Below are positions 49,399 to 61,280 of a stretch of 64,000 bases of DNA, piece by piece (within the stretch, counting starts at the first letter, position 1; every line of letters starts with the position of its first letter). The position numbers and the translations under genes are program-made. The notes beneath the pieces are model-generated. The model was given only the letters and a program-made list of their open reading frames with translations. It was not told the DNA's origin and searched no databases. The DNA is from Brachypodium distachyon (lineage: Eukaryota; Streptophyta; Magnoliopsida; Poales; Poaceae): contig NC_016135.3 of assembly GCF_000005505.3 (NCBI RefSeq), positions 27,924,758 through 27,988,757 of the forward strand, in the 5' to 3' direction.

Positions 49399-49934
49399 GT
49401 GAATGTTCTACTGCCAGTACTTTTTGTCACCGTAGCGCCATTGTTGTCCTAGCTAGGGCCTTGCTCTGGCTCCACCACTTATCAAGAAGGTTGAAGATAA
49501 CTGTTTATGATACCTACTAGTAGAACTTAAGCTCAAGTAATAGATTGTGCTATCAGGACGACTGCCTATGGTTGCATTGCTACTGCTATATATCTTTGTG
49601 GACGACTAATGTGCAATGGTGGTACGCTATATATCTTGTGTGCTTGAGGAAATTTCCTGATTGACACCAGAGTTGGCAATTCTTTACAATGTTTTTTTCT
49701 TCCTAAATGGAATTTGTACATTCATACGTGTATATGCCCTCTATAAAAAGGCCGCCGACACACTACTTATGCAGTTAGGCCTGGTTCTCTTCTCAAAACG
49801 GTTTCTCCGTGAAGTTGTCCTTCTCTAGCTTTCTAGAGAAACCGATCCACATCTGGAAAGCGGCTTTTTAAGGAAGTTGGGGCCGGTTAAATACCCAAAC
49901 TATTATCACAAGGTGAGAAAATGAACAACATCTC

Positions 49935-50238
49935 GTTTGGCACCCATCATTTGAGCCTAGAATTCTGGAATTCATCTTGAATTCTAGAAACGAACTTGTT
50001 TGGTTGGCATGGAGTTGACCATAGGAATTCAATTTCAAATTTCATGGAATTGCACTTTAACTAACTCCAATTCGTCTCCAAAAGCCATCATTTCTCTGGA
50101 ATTGTCTCACAATTCAAATCCACGTGGCAGGCAAACACGATTTTGAACAAGAAATTCAAACTGAACCAAATGAAACCCTACCAGAAATTGGATTTCATTT
50201 CATTTCTATCAAATGAAATGAAACGATGGTTGACAAAC
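49935..50238. mobile_element. Possible DNA element with imperfect TIRs
   Basis: GTTTGGCACCCATCATTT at the left is nearly the inverse of AAACGATGGTTGACAAAC at the right. The interior is rich in GAATTC/AATTC and has no coding capacity. Target duplication not identified. Confidence 0.4.
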
Positions 50239-51639
50239 AGGACAGAAATTGAGATATAGGAAAAAGAAAGTTACTCGTACAAATTATTTGAAGAAACTGT
50301 ACAAAAAGAGTTTTCTCGTGAACCCGTGGACTATATAATTTTTTTTGGGAACGCAAACTTGCATTAACTAGTAGACGAAGCCATATCGCTCGCCACCAAT
50401 GAGATTAAATCAGCATGGGCACCCTCCACAAGTAGAAAGGTTCCTTCTTTCCGCTTTGGTTGTAACCTACCAAGGGACAATCTATAAATTTAATGTTTCC
50501 AAATTAGCACCATTAGCAGCATTTGATCAAGGAAACTTCAGTCAAGCTGTATCAAACAAATTATGGAGGTGGAAGTTGTTAAGTGTATCAAAACTCCTCT
50601 TCCTATTAGATCGGTCTTTTAGGTGAGATGGTTAGATAGGGTACCTTAACCGTGCTAGCTTGCTACTGCCGTAGTTATTGGCGCAGTCTGCCCTAAACAT
50701 TCGTGTTTTCTCTCTTTGTGTTAATTTTCTTCTATGTTTTTTATGCGTTTGTGTTTGTAACCGGGAATCTTAGGTGTTCAGTTGCTCTCTATCTATACTT
50801 GTTTAGATGTCATGCACGTGCAACGTACAGGCAGTGTCTAGATTCAACGGCACCATCATCGAGATGTTGATGCTTGATGCATCGCGTTCTTACTGTGTGG
50901 TATGTGGTTAACTTTCTGTTTTTGGAGCGGTGCGTGGGCGTGGCAGCCGTGAGTCACAAGGACAAATGGTGGGGGCCACGGGCTGAGGCTGGTCCGTCAA
51001 AGTCGTGGGGGTGCCGCCTAATTCGCCAATGGGACGTGGTTGCCAACGTCGATTTTGACAAAACAGACCTCGAGGGCAAACAAATTCATCAGATGAACCT
51101 GGTGCGAAACATTTTCACAGGGATAACCCTTTTGTGTAGCGCCCGATAGTAAGGCGTTAAACTTGGATACACAGCGCCGAACAGTGGTGCGTTAACAGGG
51201 TGCCACCGTGTCAAGTCTCAGCCAGCGTGGACTATAGTCTCAGCCAGCTGGACTATGGGGACCCACTGTGATGCACCCTTAGCACCTAGAAGTAGGGCGC
51301 TGAAGTACTATGTTTAGCGCATAGTAGTTAGGCGCTACATAATCGCGGCATAAAACCTTATCCCATCCCGAACTCTACCTTGCTCGCATTTCGTTCTTCC
51401 CCACCGACGGCGCAAGAACAGACCGGGCACGGCTCATATTTCGCCCCCCCATCCCCCCCCCCTCCCAAACATCTAAATGAGAGAGTGAGAGCTTGGTGGG
51501 TCGATTTCGCCCCATCCCCCCAAAGCTTCTTGCTGCAAGGTAGCATCATCATTTCTTTTGCTTTTTATTTGTGCTAGCAGGTTGGATTTTGTAGCTAGGG
51601 TGCTGTGATGTTTCCATTTTTAGGTTAAGGTTGGAGGTT
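50239..51639. other. Stretch without a supported gene; GCGC-rich segment
   Basis: Open frames at 50399-50626 and 50874-51149 have no recognisable domain. From 51138 to 51345 short motifs of the type TAGCGCC, AGGCGTTAAA, GCGCCGAAC and GGCGCTAC recur about eight times without a fixed period. Their origin is unknown; transposon debris is likely. Confidence 0.4.
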
Positions 51640-54600
51640 AGCATCCCATGGTCTCAAAATCGGGTGGGAACCCAAAAAACGTGGTCTATAGCGCACGAAA
51701 ACGGCCGAAACGGTGATTTTTCTGACCCATGCCAAAACTACCCGAAACCGTGTACCCGGGGTCACGGTATTTCAAACTCGGCTGGGAACCCAAAAACGTG
51801 GGCTATAGCCCACGGAAAATGCCGAAACAGTGAGTTCTTTTTACCCGGACCGAAACTGCCCGAAATAGTGTACCCGGGGTCACGGTATCTCAAAATCGGC
51901 CGGGAACCCAAAAAACGTGGGTTGGCCCACGAAAACGTCTAAAAGTGTAATTTTTTTGACCCGGGCCGAAACTGCCTTAAACCGTATACCCGGGGTCACG
52001 GTATCTCTAATTCGGCCGGGAACCCAAAAAATATGGGTTAGGCCATGAAAACGGTTGAAACGATGATTTTTTTGACCCAGGCCAAATTTGACCGAAACCG
52101 TGTACAAGGGCTCACGGTATCTCAAAATCGGTCGGGAACCGAAAAAACGTGGGCTATAGCCCATGAAAACGGTTCAATCTGTGATTTTTTTGACCCGGGC
52201 CAAAACTGCCCAAAACCGTGTACCCGGGGTCCTGGTATCTCAAATTCGGTCGGGAACCCAAAAAACGTGGTCCATAGCCCATGAAAACGGCCGAAACGGT
52301 GATTCGTCTGTTTTGGCCGAAACTGCCCAAAACCGTGTACCTGGGGTCACGGTATCTCAAACTCGGTCGGGAACCCAAAAAACGTGGGGTATAGCCCAGG
52401 AAAACGGCCGAAACGGTGAGTTTTCTGACCCGGACCGAAACTGCCTGAAACCGTGAACTCGGGGTCACGGTATCTCAAAACAAAAACATGGGCTATAACC
52501 CACGAAAACGGTCGAAACTGTGATTTTTCTAAGCCGGGGCGAAACTGCCCAAAACTGTATACCCGGGGTCACGGTTTCTCAAATGCGGCCGGGAACCCAA
52601 AAAAAATGGGCTATAGCCTTGAACATGGCCGAAACGGTGGTTTTTTCTAACCCGTGCCGAAATTGACATAAACCGTGTACCCGGGGTCACGCTATCTCAA
52701 ATTCGGCAACCCAAAAAACGTGGGTCCATGAAAACGGCCAAAACGGTGATATTTCTGACGCGGGGCGAAACTGCCCAAAACCGTATACCCGGGGTCACGG
52801 TAACCCAAAAAACATGGGTTAGCCCACGAAAACGGCTACGATGAGTTTTTTGACTCGGGCCGAATTTGTCCGAAACCGTGTACAAGGGGCCACGGTATCT
52901 CAAAATCGGTCAGGAACCCAAAAGCGTGGGCTATAGCCCACGAAAATGTCTTAAACTATGATTTTTCCGACCCGGGCCGAAACTGCCCAAAGCCGTGTAC
53001 CCCGAGTCACGGTATCTCAAATTCGGCCGGGAACCCAAAAAACATGGGATAGCCCACGAAAACGGCGGAAACGGTGATTTTTGTGACCCGGGCCGAATTT
53101 GGCCGAAACCGTGTACAAGGGTTCACAGTATCTCAAAATCGGCCGGAAACCCAAAAAACGTGGGCTATAGCCCACGAAAATGTCTTAAACTATGATTTTT
53201 CTTACCCAGGGCGAAACTGGCCGAAACCGTGTACCCCGTGTCACGGTATCTCAACATCGGTCGGGAACCCCAAAAAACGTGGGCTATAACCCACGAAAAA
53301 GGCCGAAACTGTGATTTTTCTAACCCGGGGCGAAACTGCCCAAAACCGTATACCCGGGGTCATGGTTTCTCAAATTTGGCCGGGAACCCAAAAAACACGG
53401 GTTATAGCCCACGAAAACGGCCGAAACGGTGAGTTTTCTGACCCGGACTGAAACTGCCCGAAATAGTGTACTCGGGGTCACGGTTTCTCAACATCCCTCG
53501 GGAACCCAAAAAACATGCGTTAGCCTACGAAAATGGCTAAAACGGTGAGTTTTCTGAACCGGACCAAAACTGCCCGAAATAGTGTACACGGGGTCACGGT
53601 ATCTCAAAATCGGGCGGGAACCCAAAAAACGTGGGCTATAGCCCAAGAAAATGTCTTAAACTATGATTTTTCTGACCCGGCTGAAACTGCCTTAAATCGC
53701 GAGTTCTCTGAACCGGACAGAAAGTGCCGGAAACAGTGCACACGGGGTCACGGTATCTCAAAATCGGACGGGAACCCAAAAACGTGGGCTATCGCCCACG
53801 AAAATCGCCGAAACCGTGTACCCCGGGTCACGGTATCTCAACATTGGTCGGGAACCCAAAAAACGTGGGCTATAACCCAGGAAAATGTCTTAAACTATGA
53901 TTTTTCTAACCCGGGGCGAAACTGCCCAAAACCGTATACCCTGGGTCACGGTTTCTCAAATTCGGCCGGGAACCCTGAAAACACGGGTTATAGCCCACGA
54001 AAACGGCGGAAACGGTGATTTTTCTGACCCGGGCTGAAATTGACATAAACGATGTACCTTGGGTCACGCTATCTCAAAATCGTCCAGGAACCCCAAAAAA
54101 GTGGGCTATATATATAACCCACGAAAACGGCCGAAACGGTGATTTTTCTGACCCGGGTCGAATTTGGCCGAAACCGTGTACAAGGGGTCACGGTATCTCA
54201 AAATCGGTTGGGAACCCAAAAAACGTGGGCTATAGCCCACGAAAACGGCCGAAACAGTGATTTTTCTGACCCGGCCGAAACTGCCTTAAATCGTGTACCC
54301 GGGGTCACGGTATCTCAAACTCGGCCGGGAACTCAAAAACGTGGGCTATTGCCCACGGAAACGGTCGAAACGGTGAGTTTTCTGAACCGGACCGAAACTG
54401 CTCGAAACAGTGCACCCGGGGTCACGCTATGTCAAAATCGGTCGGGAACCCAAAAACGTGGGCTATAGCCCACGAAAATGTGTTAAAATCTGATTTTTCC
54501 TACCCGTGCCGAAACTGGCCGAAACCGTGTACCTCGTGTCACAGTATCTCAACATCGGTCGGGAACCCAAAAAACGTGGGCTATAACCCACGAAAATGGC

Positions 54601-56085
54601 CGAAACTGTGATTTTTCTAACCCGGGGCGAAACTGCCAAAAACCGTATACCCGGGGTCACGGTTTCTCAAATTCGGCCGGGAACCCAAAAAACACGGGTT
54701 ATATAGCCCACGAAAACGGCCGAAACGGTAATTTTTCTAACTCGGGCCAAAACTGCCCAAAACCGTATACCCGAGGTGACGGTATCTCAAATTCGTCCGG
54801 AAACACAAAAAACATGGGCCACGAAAACGGTTGAAACGGTGATTTTTTTGACCCAGGCCGAATTTAACCGAAACCGTGTACAAGGGGTCACGGTATCTCA
54901 AAATCGGTCGGGAACCCAAAAAAGGTGGGCTATAGCGTACGAAAACGGCCGAAACGGAGATTTTTCTGACCTGGGCCAAAACTACCCAAAACCGTGTATC
55001 CAGGGTCATGGTATCTCAAATTCGGCCGAAACCCAAAAACGTGAGCTATAGCCCACGAAAATGTCTTAAACTATGATTTTTCTGACCCGGGCCAAAACTG
55101 GCCAAAACCGTGTACCCCGGGTCACGGTATCTCAACATCGGTCGGGAACCCAAAAAACGTGGGTTATAACCCACGAAAACGGCCGAAACTATGATTTTTC
55201 TAACCCGGGGCGAAACTGACCAAAACCGTATACCCGGGGTCACGGTTTCTCAAATTCGGCCGGGAACTCTAGAAACACAGGTTATAGCCCACGAAAACGG
55301 CCGAAACGGTGATTTTTCTGACCCGGGCCGAAATTGGCATAAACCGTGTACCCGGGGTCACGCTATCTCAAAATTGTCCGGGAACCCAAAAAAAATGGGC
55401 AATAGCCCACGAAAACGGCCGAAACGGAGATTTTTGTGACCCGGGCCGAATTTAACCGAAACCATGTACAACGGGTCACGGAATCTCAAGATCGCCTGGG
55501 AAACCCAAAAAACGTGGGCTATAGCCCACGAAAACGGCTGAAACGGTGATTTTTCTGACCCGTGCCGAAACTGCCCGAGACCATGTATCCTGAATCACGG
55601 TATCTCAACATCGGCTGGGAACCCAAAAAACGTGGGCTATAGCCCACGAAAACTTCTGAAATGGTGATTTTTCTGACCCGTTCCGAAACTTCCCGAAACT
55701 GTGTACCCCGAGTCACGGTATCTCAACATCGGCTGGGAACCCAAAAAACGTGGGCTATAGCCCACGAAAACGGCCAAAACTGTGATTTTTCTGACCCGGC
55801 CGAAACTGCCTAAAAGCGTGTATCCGGGGTAATGGTATCTCAAAATCAGTAGGGAACCCAAAAATCGTGTGCTATAGCCCACGAAAACGGCCGAAACGGT
55901 GATTTATCTAACCCATGCCGAAACTGCCCGAAACCGTGTATCCGGGGTAATGGTATCTCAAAATCAGTAGGGAACCCCAAAAACGTGAGTTATAGCCCAC
56001 GAAAACGGCCAAAACGGTGATTTTTCTGACCCGGCTGAAACTGTCTTAAATCGTGCACCCGAGGTCAAAACTCGGCCGGGAACCC
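51640..56085. repeat. Tandem array of a ~117-bp monomer, about 38 copies
   Basis: The block GGGAACCCAAAAAACGTGGG recurs at ~51665, 51786, 51901, 52017, 52133, 52250, 52370 and so on to ~56075, with mean spacing of about 117 bp and all copies head to tail. Each monomer contains, in order: GGGAACCCAAAAA, the palindrome GTGGGCTATAGCCCAC, GAAAACGGCCGAAACGGTGA, a T-run, CTGACCCGGGCCGAAACTGC, then a dyad ACCGTG-TACCCGGGGT-CACGGT and TATCTCAAAATCGG. Copies differ by substitutions and small indels, and a few are shortened (for example near 52480 and 52803), so the array is not recently homogenised. There are no unique spacers. Edges are abrupt at ~51640 and ~56085. I do not recognise the family. Confidence 0.92.
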
Positions 56086-58499
56086 AATTGAGACCTAGAT
56101 ATTGATAAGTCATATTTATGTCCACTGTTATTCAAGATTCAAATTTTTCCAATTGAGACCTACATGGTGTCAACTTCATTTGATTTCAAAAGCTGCACAC
56201 TTTTATAGAATTACAACAAACTAGGCTAGCACTACGAGTTTAGTAAAAAAATAAAATAAAACAGTGTAGATATGAGAGAAAATCACAACATACCGCTTCC
56301 ATCTTTTTGATCTTTCTTCATGCATACTTGGCCACCAAATAGACAGCTACATGCCGAAAGAAGAGCCACAATATAAACACACAACAGAATTCTCACAATA
56401 TCACATTTGGTATTCAAAGCACAATATGGTATCAGATAAAGAAAGGATTTTTATCACGAAACAAAACCTAATGAGGGCATGCAACAAAGAAGATCTGCAC
56501 AAGGTGGAAGTCAAGCCTGAAATACAAAAGAAATGGCATGAATCAACAAAGCCTGTCACATTTGTTTGTAATGGAAGTCATGTCCAAAATCTGTAATTCA
56601 AAGACATATTACAGATTGAATGGTCCTCAGTTTTGTAAAGCTAGATTCGACGCGCATAATTGTGAGAAGTATCATGGGAATATCTAGAGATAGATATTAT
56701 GACCTCTTTGAATTGATATTGGTCTTAAACTGACCTTTTTAAGTCATGTGTTGGAATTCTTTATGGTTACCGGAGAATGATAAGTATACTTTGACAGTTT
56801 TTTATTCTTATCTATTTTTAGTTTGGGCACGATTTAGCAGAATTTAAGCAGAAAAGCAGGAATAATCTGTATAATTTATTTATATTTAAAGAAAATTAAA
56901 TGGTACAGGATTTAAATCAACTATTGTTTCAGTATTCAGAAGTGAAGAACGTCTCGACGCCTGGATATTCAGACAATATTTTAGCCTGGTGATATTCTCA
57001 GAAAGGAAAAATCTCCACTAAGATTTTTTTCAGTAATTGCTAGAAACAAAATATGGTTCTTTGGCAAAATAAAAAAAATCCCTCGTAATTTAGTTTGATT
57101 GTTTTGTGTCACTACAACAAGCTTTCATGCCAAACTTGAATGATAGCCTCTATCGGTCAGACTGCACAGAAATGGACTTTCTTCTAAATTCAAACAATCG
57201 AGCAATATTGATACCCACTAGAAGGCAAACAATTTGCAACCATATGAGATTATCGTTGCTATGTTGGTTTTGTTTTTTTCGTTACCCACCAAGGTCCTCG
57301 GCTTGCTACCTGATTATCTATTGAAACTAAAAATGGACGAGAGATAGAGAGAGAGAGAGAGAGCACATTGATAAATAAGATTTGCTATTAAAAGAGTAGT
57401 TTCAACTAAAGACTGATATATTTATTAGAAAGACTTGTCCCAAACTCTTAAGACAAGTTGACTTTAAACAAATGATATTTGTCTACCGAGCCATCCTTTT
57501 CAGTTAAGAACCCAACATTCGGTACGTTGCTGGAGATGAACTCGTAGGCTTAAAGAAAACCAAATGAAAAACAATGTATCCTTGATCGCATGGGCGGACC
57601 CGAGTGAAGCTGGGTAGGGGCAATGGCCCCACTCAAATTTCTAAATTTCAGCAAAGTCCTTTGTAATTTGAAGAAAAATATAGAACTCTTTGAATTTTTG
57701 AAAGCATCGTCCCCACTCAAAATTTCTTCGGGTATCGATCGGTTGATTCTTCTTTTTCTCCATAGACGGACAATCGCTAAATCAAACTTGAAACAACAAG
57801 ACCAATGCAAAAAATGGCATACACAATCATAAAATTATGTCTCAACATAATTAGATTAAGAAAAGAACATCAACATGGTACCTTTGTTTCCATAAAAATT
57901 CCGCTGTCGAAGACCAAGTAATTAAGAAAAGCAGAACAAATTTAGTAATCAATCTAACCCATCAGTCCAAGCTTTCTTTCCACCGCCTACAACCACTACA
58001 TCGGCAGCATCTTATACCATGTTCTTGAGGGTGTCAAGAAAATAAGCAGGAAGCTAGGTAGCAAATACCATTGTTTGTGTTTGTTACAAGCACACTGGCG
58101 CATACGTACCTCGACAGTACATAAGAGCCAGCTAGCTTGAGAAACAGAAAGCTTAATTTTGGATCGAAAATTTCCTAACTCATATGTATGACCACCAGAC
58201 GAGAGCAAAGGTCACACTATGGACTTGAGAAATCATGAACTTAGCTTGTGCAACAAAAGGAGAAGAGGAACTTTATTGTTCTCTCTATGGGAGTCGCTCT
58301 TGAAGCCACTAAACATTGAAAGATGATAAGTCATTTAATAGCATTCGTTGACATAAGCATACACCTCTCTCAAAATTATATTTTCAATACCTCTGTTTTA
58401 TTAAATAAAAGCTCTAGCACATGAGTAATCCCTGCTTCCCTCTGCGAAGGGCCTTTCTTTTACTTTTATGTTGAGTCTTCACCTTCTTACTTTATGCAC
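56086..58499. other. AT-rich stretch, probably decayed repeats
   Basis: An open frame of 81 codons at 56351-56596 has no recognisable domain. A (GA)n run lies at 57346-57363. Around 57596-57660 the text GGGGCAATGGCCCCACTCAA resembles common grass repeat debris. No gene can be supported. Confidence 0.45.
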
Positions 58500-59152
58500 C
58501 AATTGAGAGAGCATAGTTGTCATTCTGAGTATAATGTGCATAGTCCCAAAATTTATTATTGATTGGATTATGATTATGGTATTGCTTGTTCTAAAATTAT
58601 TTGTATCTAGTCACCACTTGAACTTTGAAGGTGTCCTGGCATTTATGTTTTGCTATTCCACGAAGGACAAGCTGAATACCACTTTATTATGTTTTTCATT
58701 ATGATCAAACAAACGTATTACCTTCAATGCATTATTGCTCATTATCAATTATTTGTGTTTACTTTTCATGTGCAACATAGTTGCTAAGTTTACATTAGTT
58801 CAAATAATATTTATCATGCCTTTGTTAAAGTACTTTGATCTCAGCTTACAATGCTTTTACATAATGTTGATCAAGTTTGTGTTGGCTTCATGTCACCTCA
58901 AAAATTATTTTGTTATCACTTACCTACTCGAGGACGAGCAGGAGTTAAGCTTGGGGATGCTGATACGTCTCAAACGTATCTATAATTTTTGATGCTCCAT
59001 GCTTGTTTTCTATCCAATACCCTATGTTTTCTACATGTTTTACTTCGTTTTCCGGATGATTTCATTGACTAACCTATTAACAAGATGCTCAGGCCAGTTG
59101 CTGTTTTCTGCTGTTTTCGTATTTCAAAAAAGTCCTTAAGGAAATATTCTCG
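58500..59152 (+). mobile_element. 3' end of a gypsy retrotransposon with a truncated 3' LTR
   Basis: The internal sequence ends with ACCTACTCGAGGACGAGCAG, the purine-rich GTTAAGCTTGGGGATGC and then the LTR start TGATACGTCTCAAACGTATC at 58961, an arrangement I know from gypsy elements widespread in Pooideae. Only about 190 bp of the LTR is present before it breaks off near 59152. The 5' LTR and coding domains are absent or decayed upstream. Confidence 0.75.
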
Positions 59153-59159
59153 GAAAGTG

Positions 59160-59185
59160 CCCAAACCCTAAACCCTAAACCCCAG
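59160..59185. repeat. Short interstitial telomere-type repeat at a retrotransposon junction
   Basis: CCAAACCCTAAACCCTAAAC followed by CCC contains three units of the plant telomere repeat (CCCTAAA/TTTAGGG), the last slightly altered. It lies exactly where a plus-strand LTR fragment meets a minus-strand integrase fragment. Confidence 0.85.
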
Positions 59186-59845
59186 ACCGCGAACGGCCAA
59201 GAGAGCGGGATAACTTGTAGGGCCTGAGCAGGCTGGTGGACGTTCTTGGCATGGAACTGGCAGGCCTCACAGGTCCTCACCAGATGCTCGGCATCGGAAA
59301 GGGCCGTGGGCGAGTAGAAACCGTGCCGTACCGTCTTTCCAGCCAGGGCCCGGGAAGCGACATGATGGGAGCACAGCCTCCGGTGGATGTCAGCCAACAG
59401 CTCCAACCCTTCTTCGCGAGAGATGCATCTGAGCAGCATCCCATTTGCCCTTCGTCGATGAAGCTCTCCATCGACCAGCACGTACATCTTGGCCTGCCGT
59501 ACAACGCGCTCGGCAAGCCCGTCGTCATCCGGCAGCTCCTGACAGCGCAGGAACCACAGGATGTCATCAGCCCAAGACGGTTCACCCGGGACGGCGGCCA
59601 TGACTGCCCTCCCCCCGGGTAGCACCGTCCTGGTTGGCCCGATACTCCTGTTCCCGGGGCGCCTTCCCCAGGTCTTCGGTCGATTGTTGAATGTGTAAGC
59701 CGCTCGACGAAAGCTCCCGGGGGAGTCGGGTCGCGTTGAGTAGCTATCTTCGAGAGCTCGTCGGCGACGGAGTTATCTGCCCCGGTGAACGTGCTCCATT
59801 TGTAGTCCCAACTTGAGCTCCATCTTCCGCACTTCCTCCACGTGT
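59186..59845 (-). pseudogene. Gypsy pol remnant: RNase H end and integrase zinc-binding domain
   Basis: On the minus strand, 59670-59905 encodes the C-terminal RNase H part (DSQLVINQVLKEYDCPRMRA) with a stop inside. 59190-59625 then encodes the integrase H2C2 zinc finger: DIHRRLCSHHVASRALAGKT, RHGFYSPTALSDAEHLVRTC and CEACQFHAKNVH, followed by IPLSWPFAVWGL, where the catalytic core should begin but the sequence stops at the telomere-type repeat. The element cannot be functional. Confidence 0.85.
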
Positions 59846-59849
59846 GCCC

Positions 59850-60865
59850 TCATGCGTGGGCAATCGTACTCCTTGAGAACCTGGTTGATGACGAGCTGGG
59901 AATCGCCTCGATGGCCTTGATTTTATCTGGGTTGGCCTCGATCCCCCGGTGCGAGACCAGGTAACCGAACAACTTCCCAGAGGGTACCCCGAAGGTACAC
60001 TTAGCCGAATTGAGCTTCAGGCTGATCTTCCGCAGGTTGTCAAAGGTTTCTTGCAAGTCACCAACCAGATTCTTCCCTTTTCTATCTTCATGACGATGTC
60101 GTCGATGTAGGCATCGACGTCGCGGCCCATCTGGGTTCCCAGGCAGGCCCTCATGGCCCGTTGGAAATTAGCTCCGGCATTCTTCAAACCGAAGGGCATG
60201 CTGGTGAAGCAGAAACACCCTTCCGGTGTGAGGAAAGCCGTCTTTTCTTCATCCTCCTTGGCCATCTTAATCTGGTGGTACCCAGAGAAAACATCCAAGA
60301 AGCAGAGGAGATCGCATCCGGCCGTGGAATCCACGATCTGGTCGATCCGCGGAAGCGGGAAGGGATCTTTCGGGCAGGCGCGGTTCAGATCGGTGAAATC
60401 CACGCATAGCCGTTTGGATCCGTTCTGCTTCGGGACGACAACCGGATTCGCGATCCACATCGGGTGCAGCACTTCTCGGATGGCGTGAGCCTTCTTCAGC
60501 TTGCGAACTTGCTCCACGATGAAGTCATGACGATCCTGCGCCTGTCGGCGCACCTTCTGTTTTACTGGCCGCGCGTCGGGACGCACAGCCAGGTGATGCT
60601 CGATGACTTCCCGCAGGATACCCGGCAGATCAGCCGGTTCCCATGCGAAGACATCCGCATTCTTCCGGAGGAACTCCACGAGAGCCCTTTCCTGTCCGAA
60701 GGAGAGGTGGGCCCCGATGGTAATGGTGCGGTGAGCATGCAACCAAGGGGGACCTGCTTCGTGAGCCGGGGCTCCTCCTGGAACTTGCGCTTCTGAGTTC
60801 CCACCCCGGGCCCCGAACCGAAATCCCAGTCCAGGGGAGGGATCTTTGCTGGCTGGGGAGGTCAC
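59850..60865 (-). pseudogene. Gypsy reverse transcriptase remnant
   Basis: The frame encodes RT motifs in order: VVPKQNGSKRLCVDFTDLNR, CPKDPFPLPRIDQIVDSTAG, FLDVFSGYHQIKMAKEDEEK, TSMPFGLKNAGANFQRAM and the catalytic AYIDDIV. Near 60050 a frameshift moves the continuation (NLVGDLQETFDNLRKISLKL, KCTFGVPSGKLFGYLVSHRG) to another frame. At ~59905 the RT thumb is joined directly to the end of RNase H, so a large internal piece is deleted. At 60865 RT is joined to gag, so protease is missing too. Confidence 0.92.
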
Positions 60866-61257
60866 CTGCCTCCCCTGGGACAGGCGAGATCCACGGTCGC
60901 CGGCCGGACCTCAGGGGGTGCCTGAGGTCCTAGATCTCGACCGGCAGAGCTGGGGCCCGAAATGTCGTTGCCGGCGGGCCCAGCTTTGCTAGTAGGGGGC
61001 TCGGGCGTTTCCGATGCTGGCGACTGGGCGGCCTCCAGCAGGAAGACGATCTGATTGCGCCACATCTCGTGGGCCGGGGTTCCGCTCGGGGGCGGGAAGT
61101 CCATCAAGGCACTGGCTGCCGCCAACGCCTTAGAGGGACCGCGCACACCGGGCGAAAACCCTGGCCCTTGGGGTTTCTTCTTCGAGACCCGTCTCTTCCG
61201 CCATCGCGCCGACGCGGAAGAGGTTCTTCTGATGCAGAGGTGAAGCAGATCTCGCAC
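60862..61257 (-). pseudogene. Gypsy gag N-terminal remnant
   Basis: The open frame after the LTR (RDLLHLCIRRTSSASARWRK ...) is Arg/Pro/Ser-rich and sits where gag begins in gypsy elements. It stops after 131 codons and is followed at once by RT sequence, so most of gag and protease is deleted. The identification is from position more than from motifs. Confidence 0.6.
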
Positions 61258-61280
61258 GCCCCCCTACTTGGCACGCCAGA

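Noticed and set aside
51640..56085. CRISPR-like array or repetitive protein gene
   Set aside because: Repeats abut each other without unique spacers, the genome is a plant nuclear one, and indels break all frames.
56351..56596. 81-codon frame after the tandem array
   Set aside because: No recognisable motif, AT-rich repeat-like surroundings and no splice partners.
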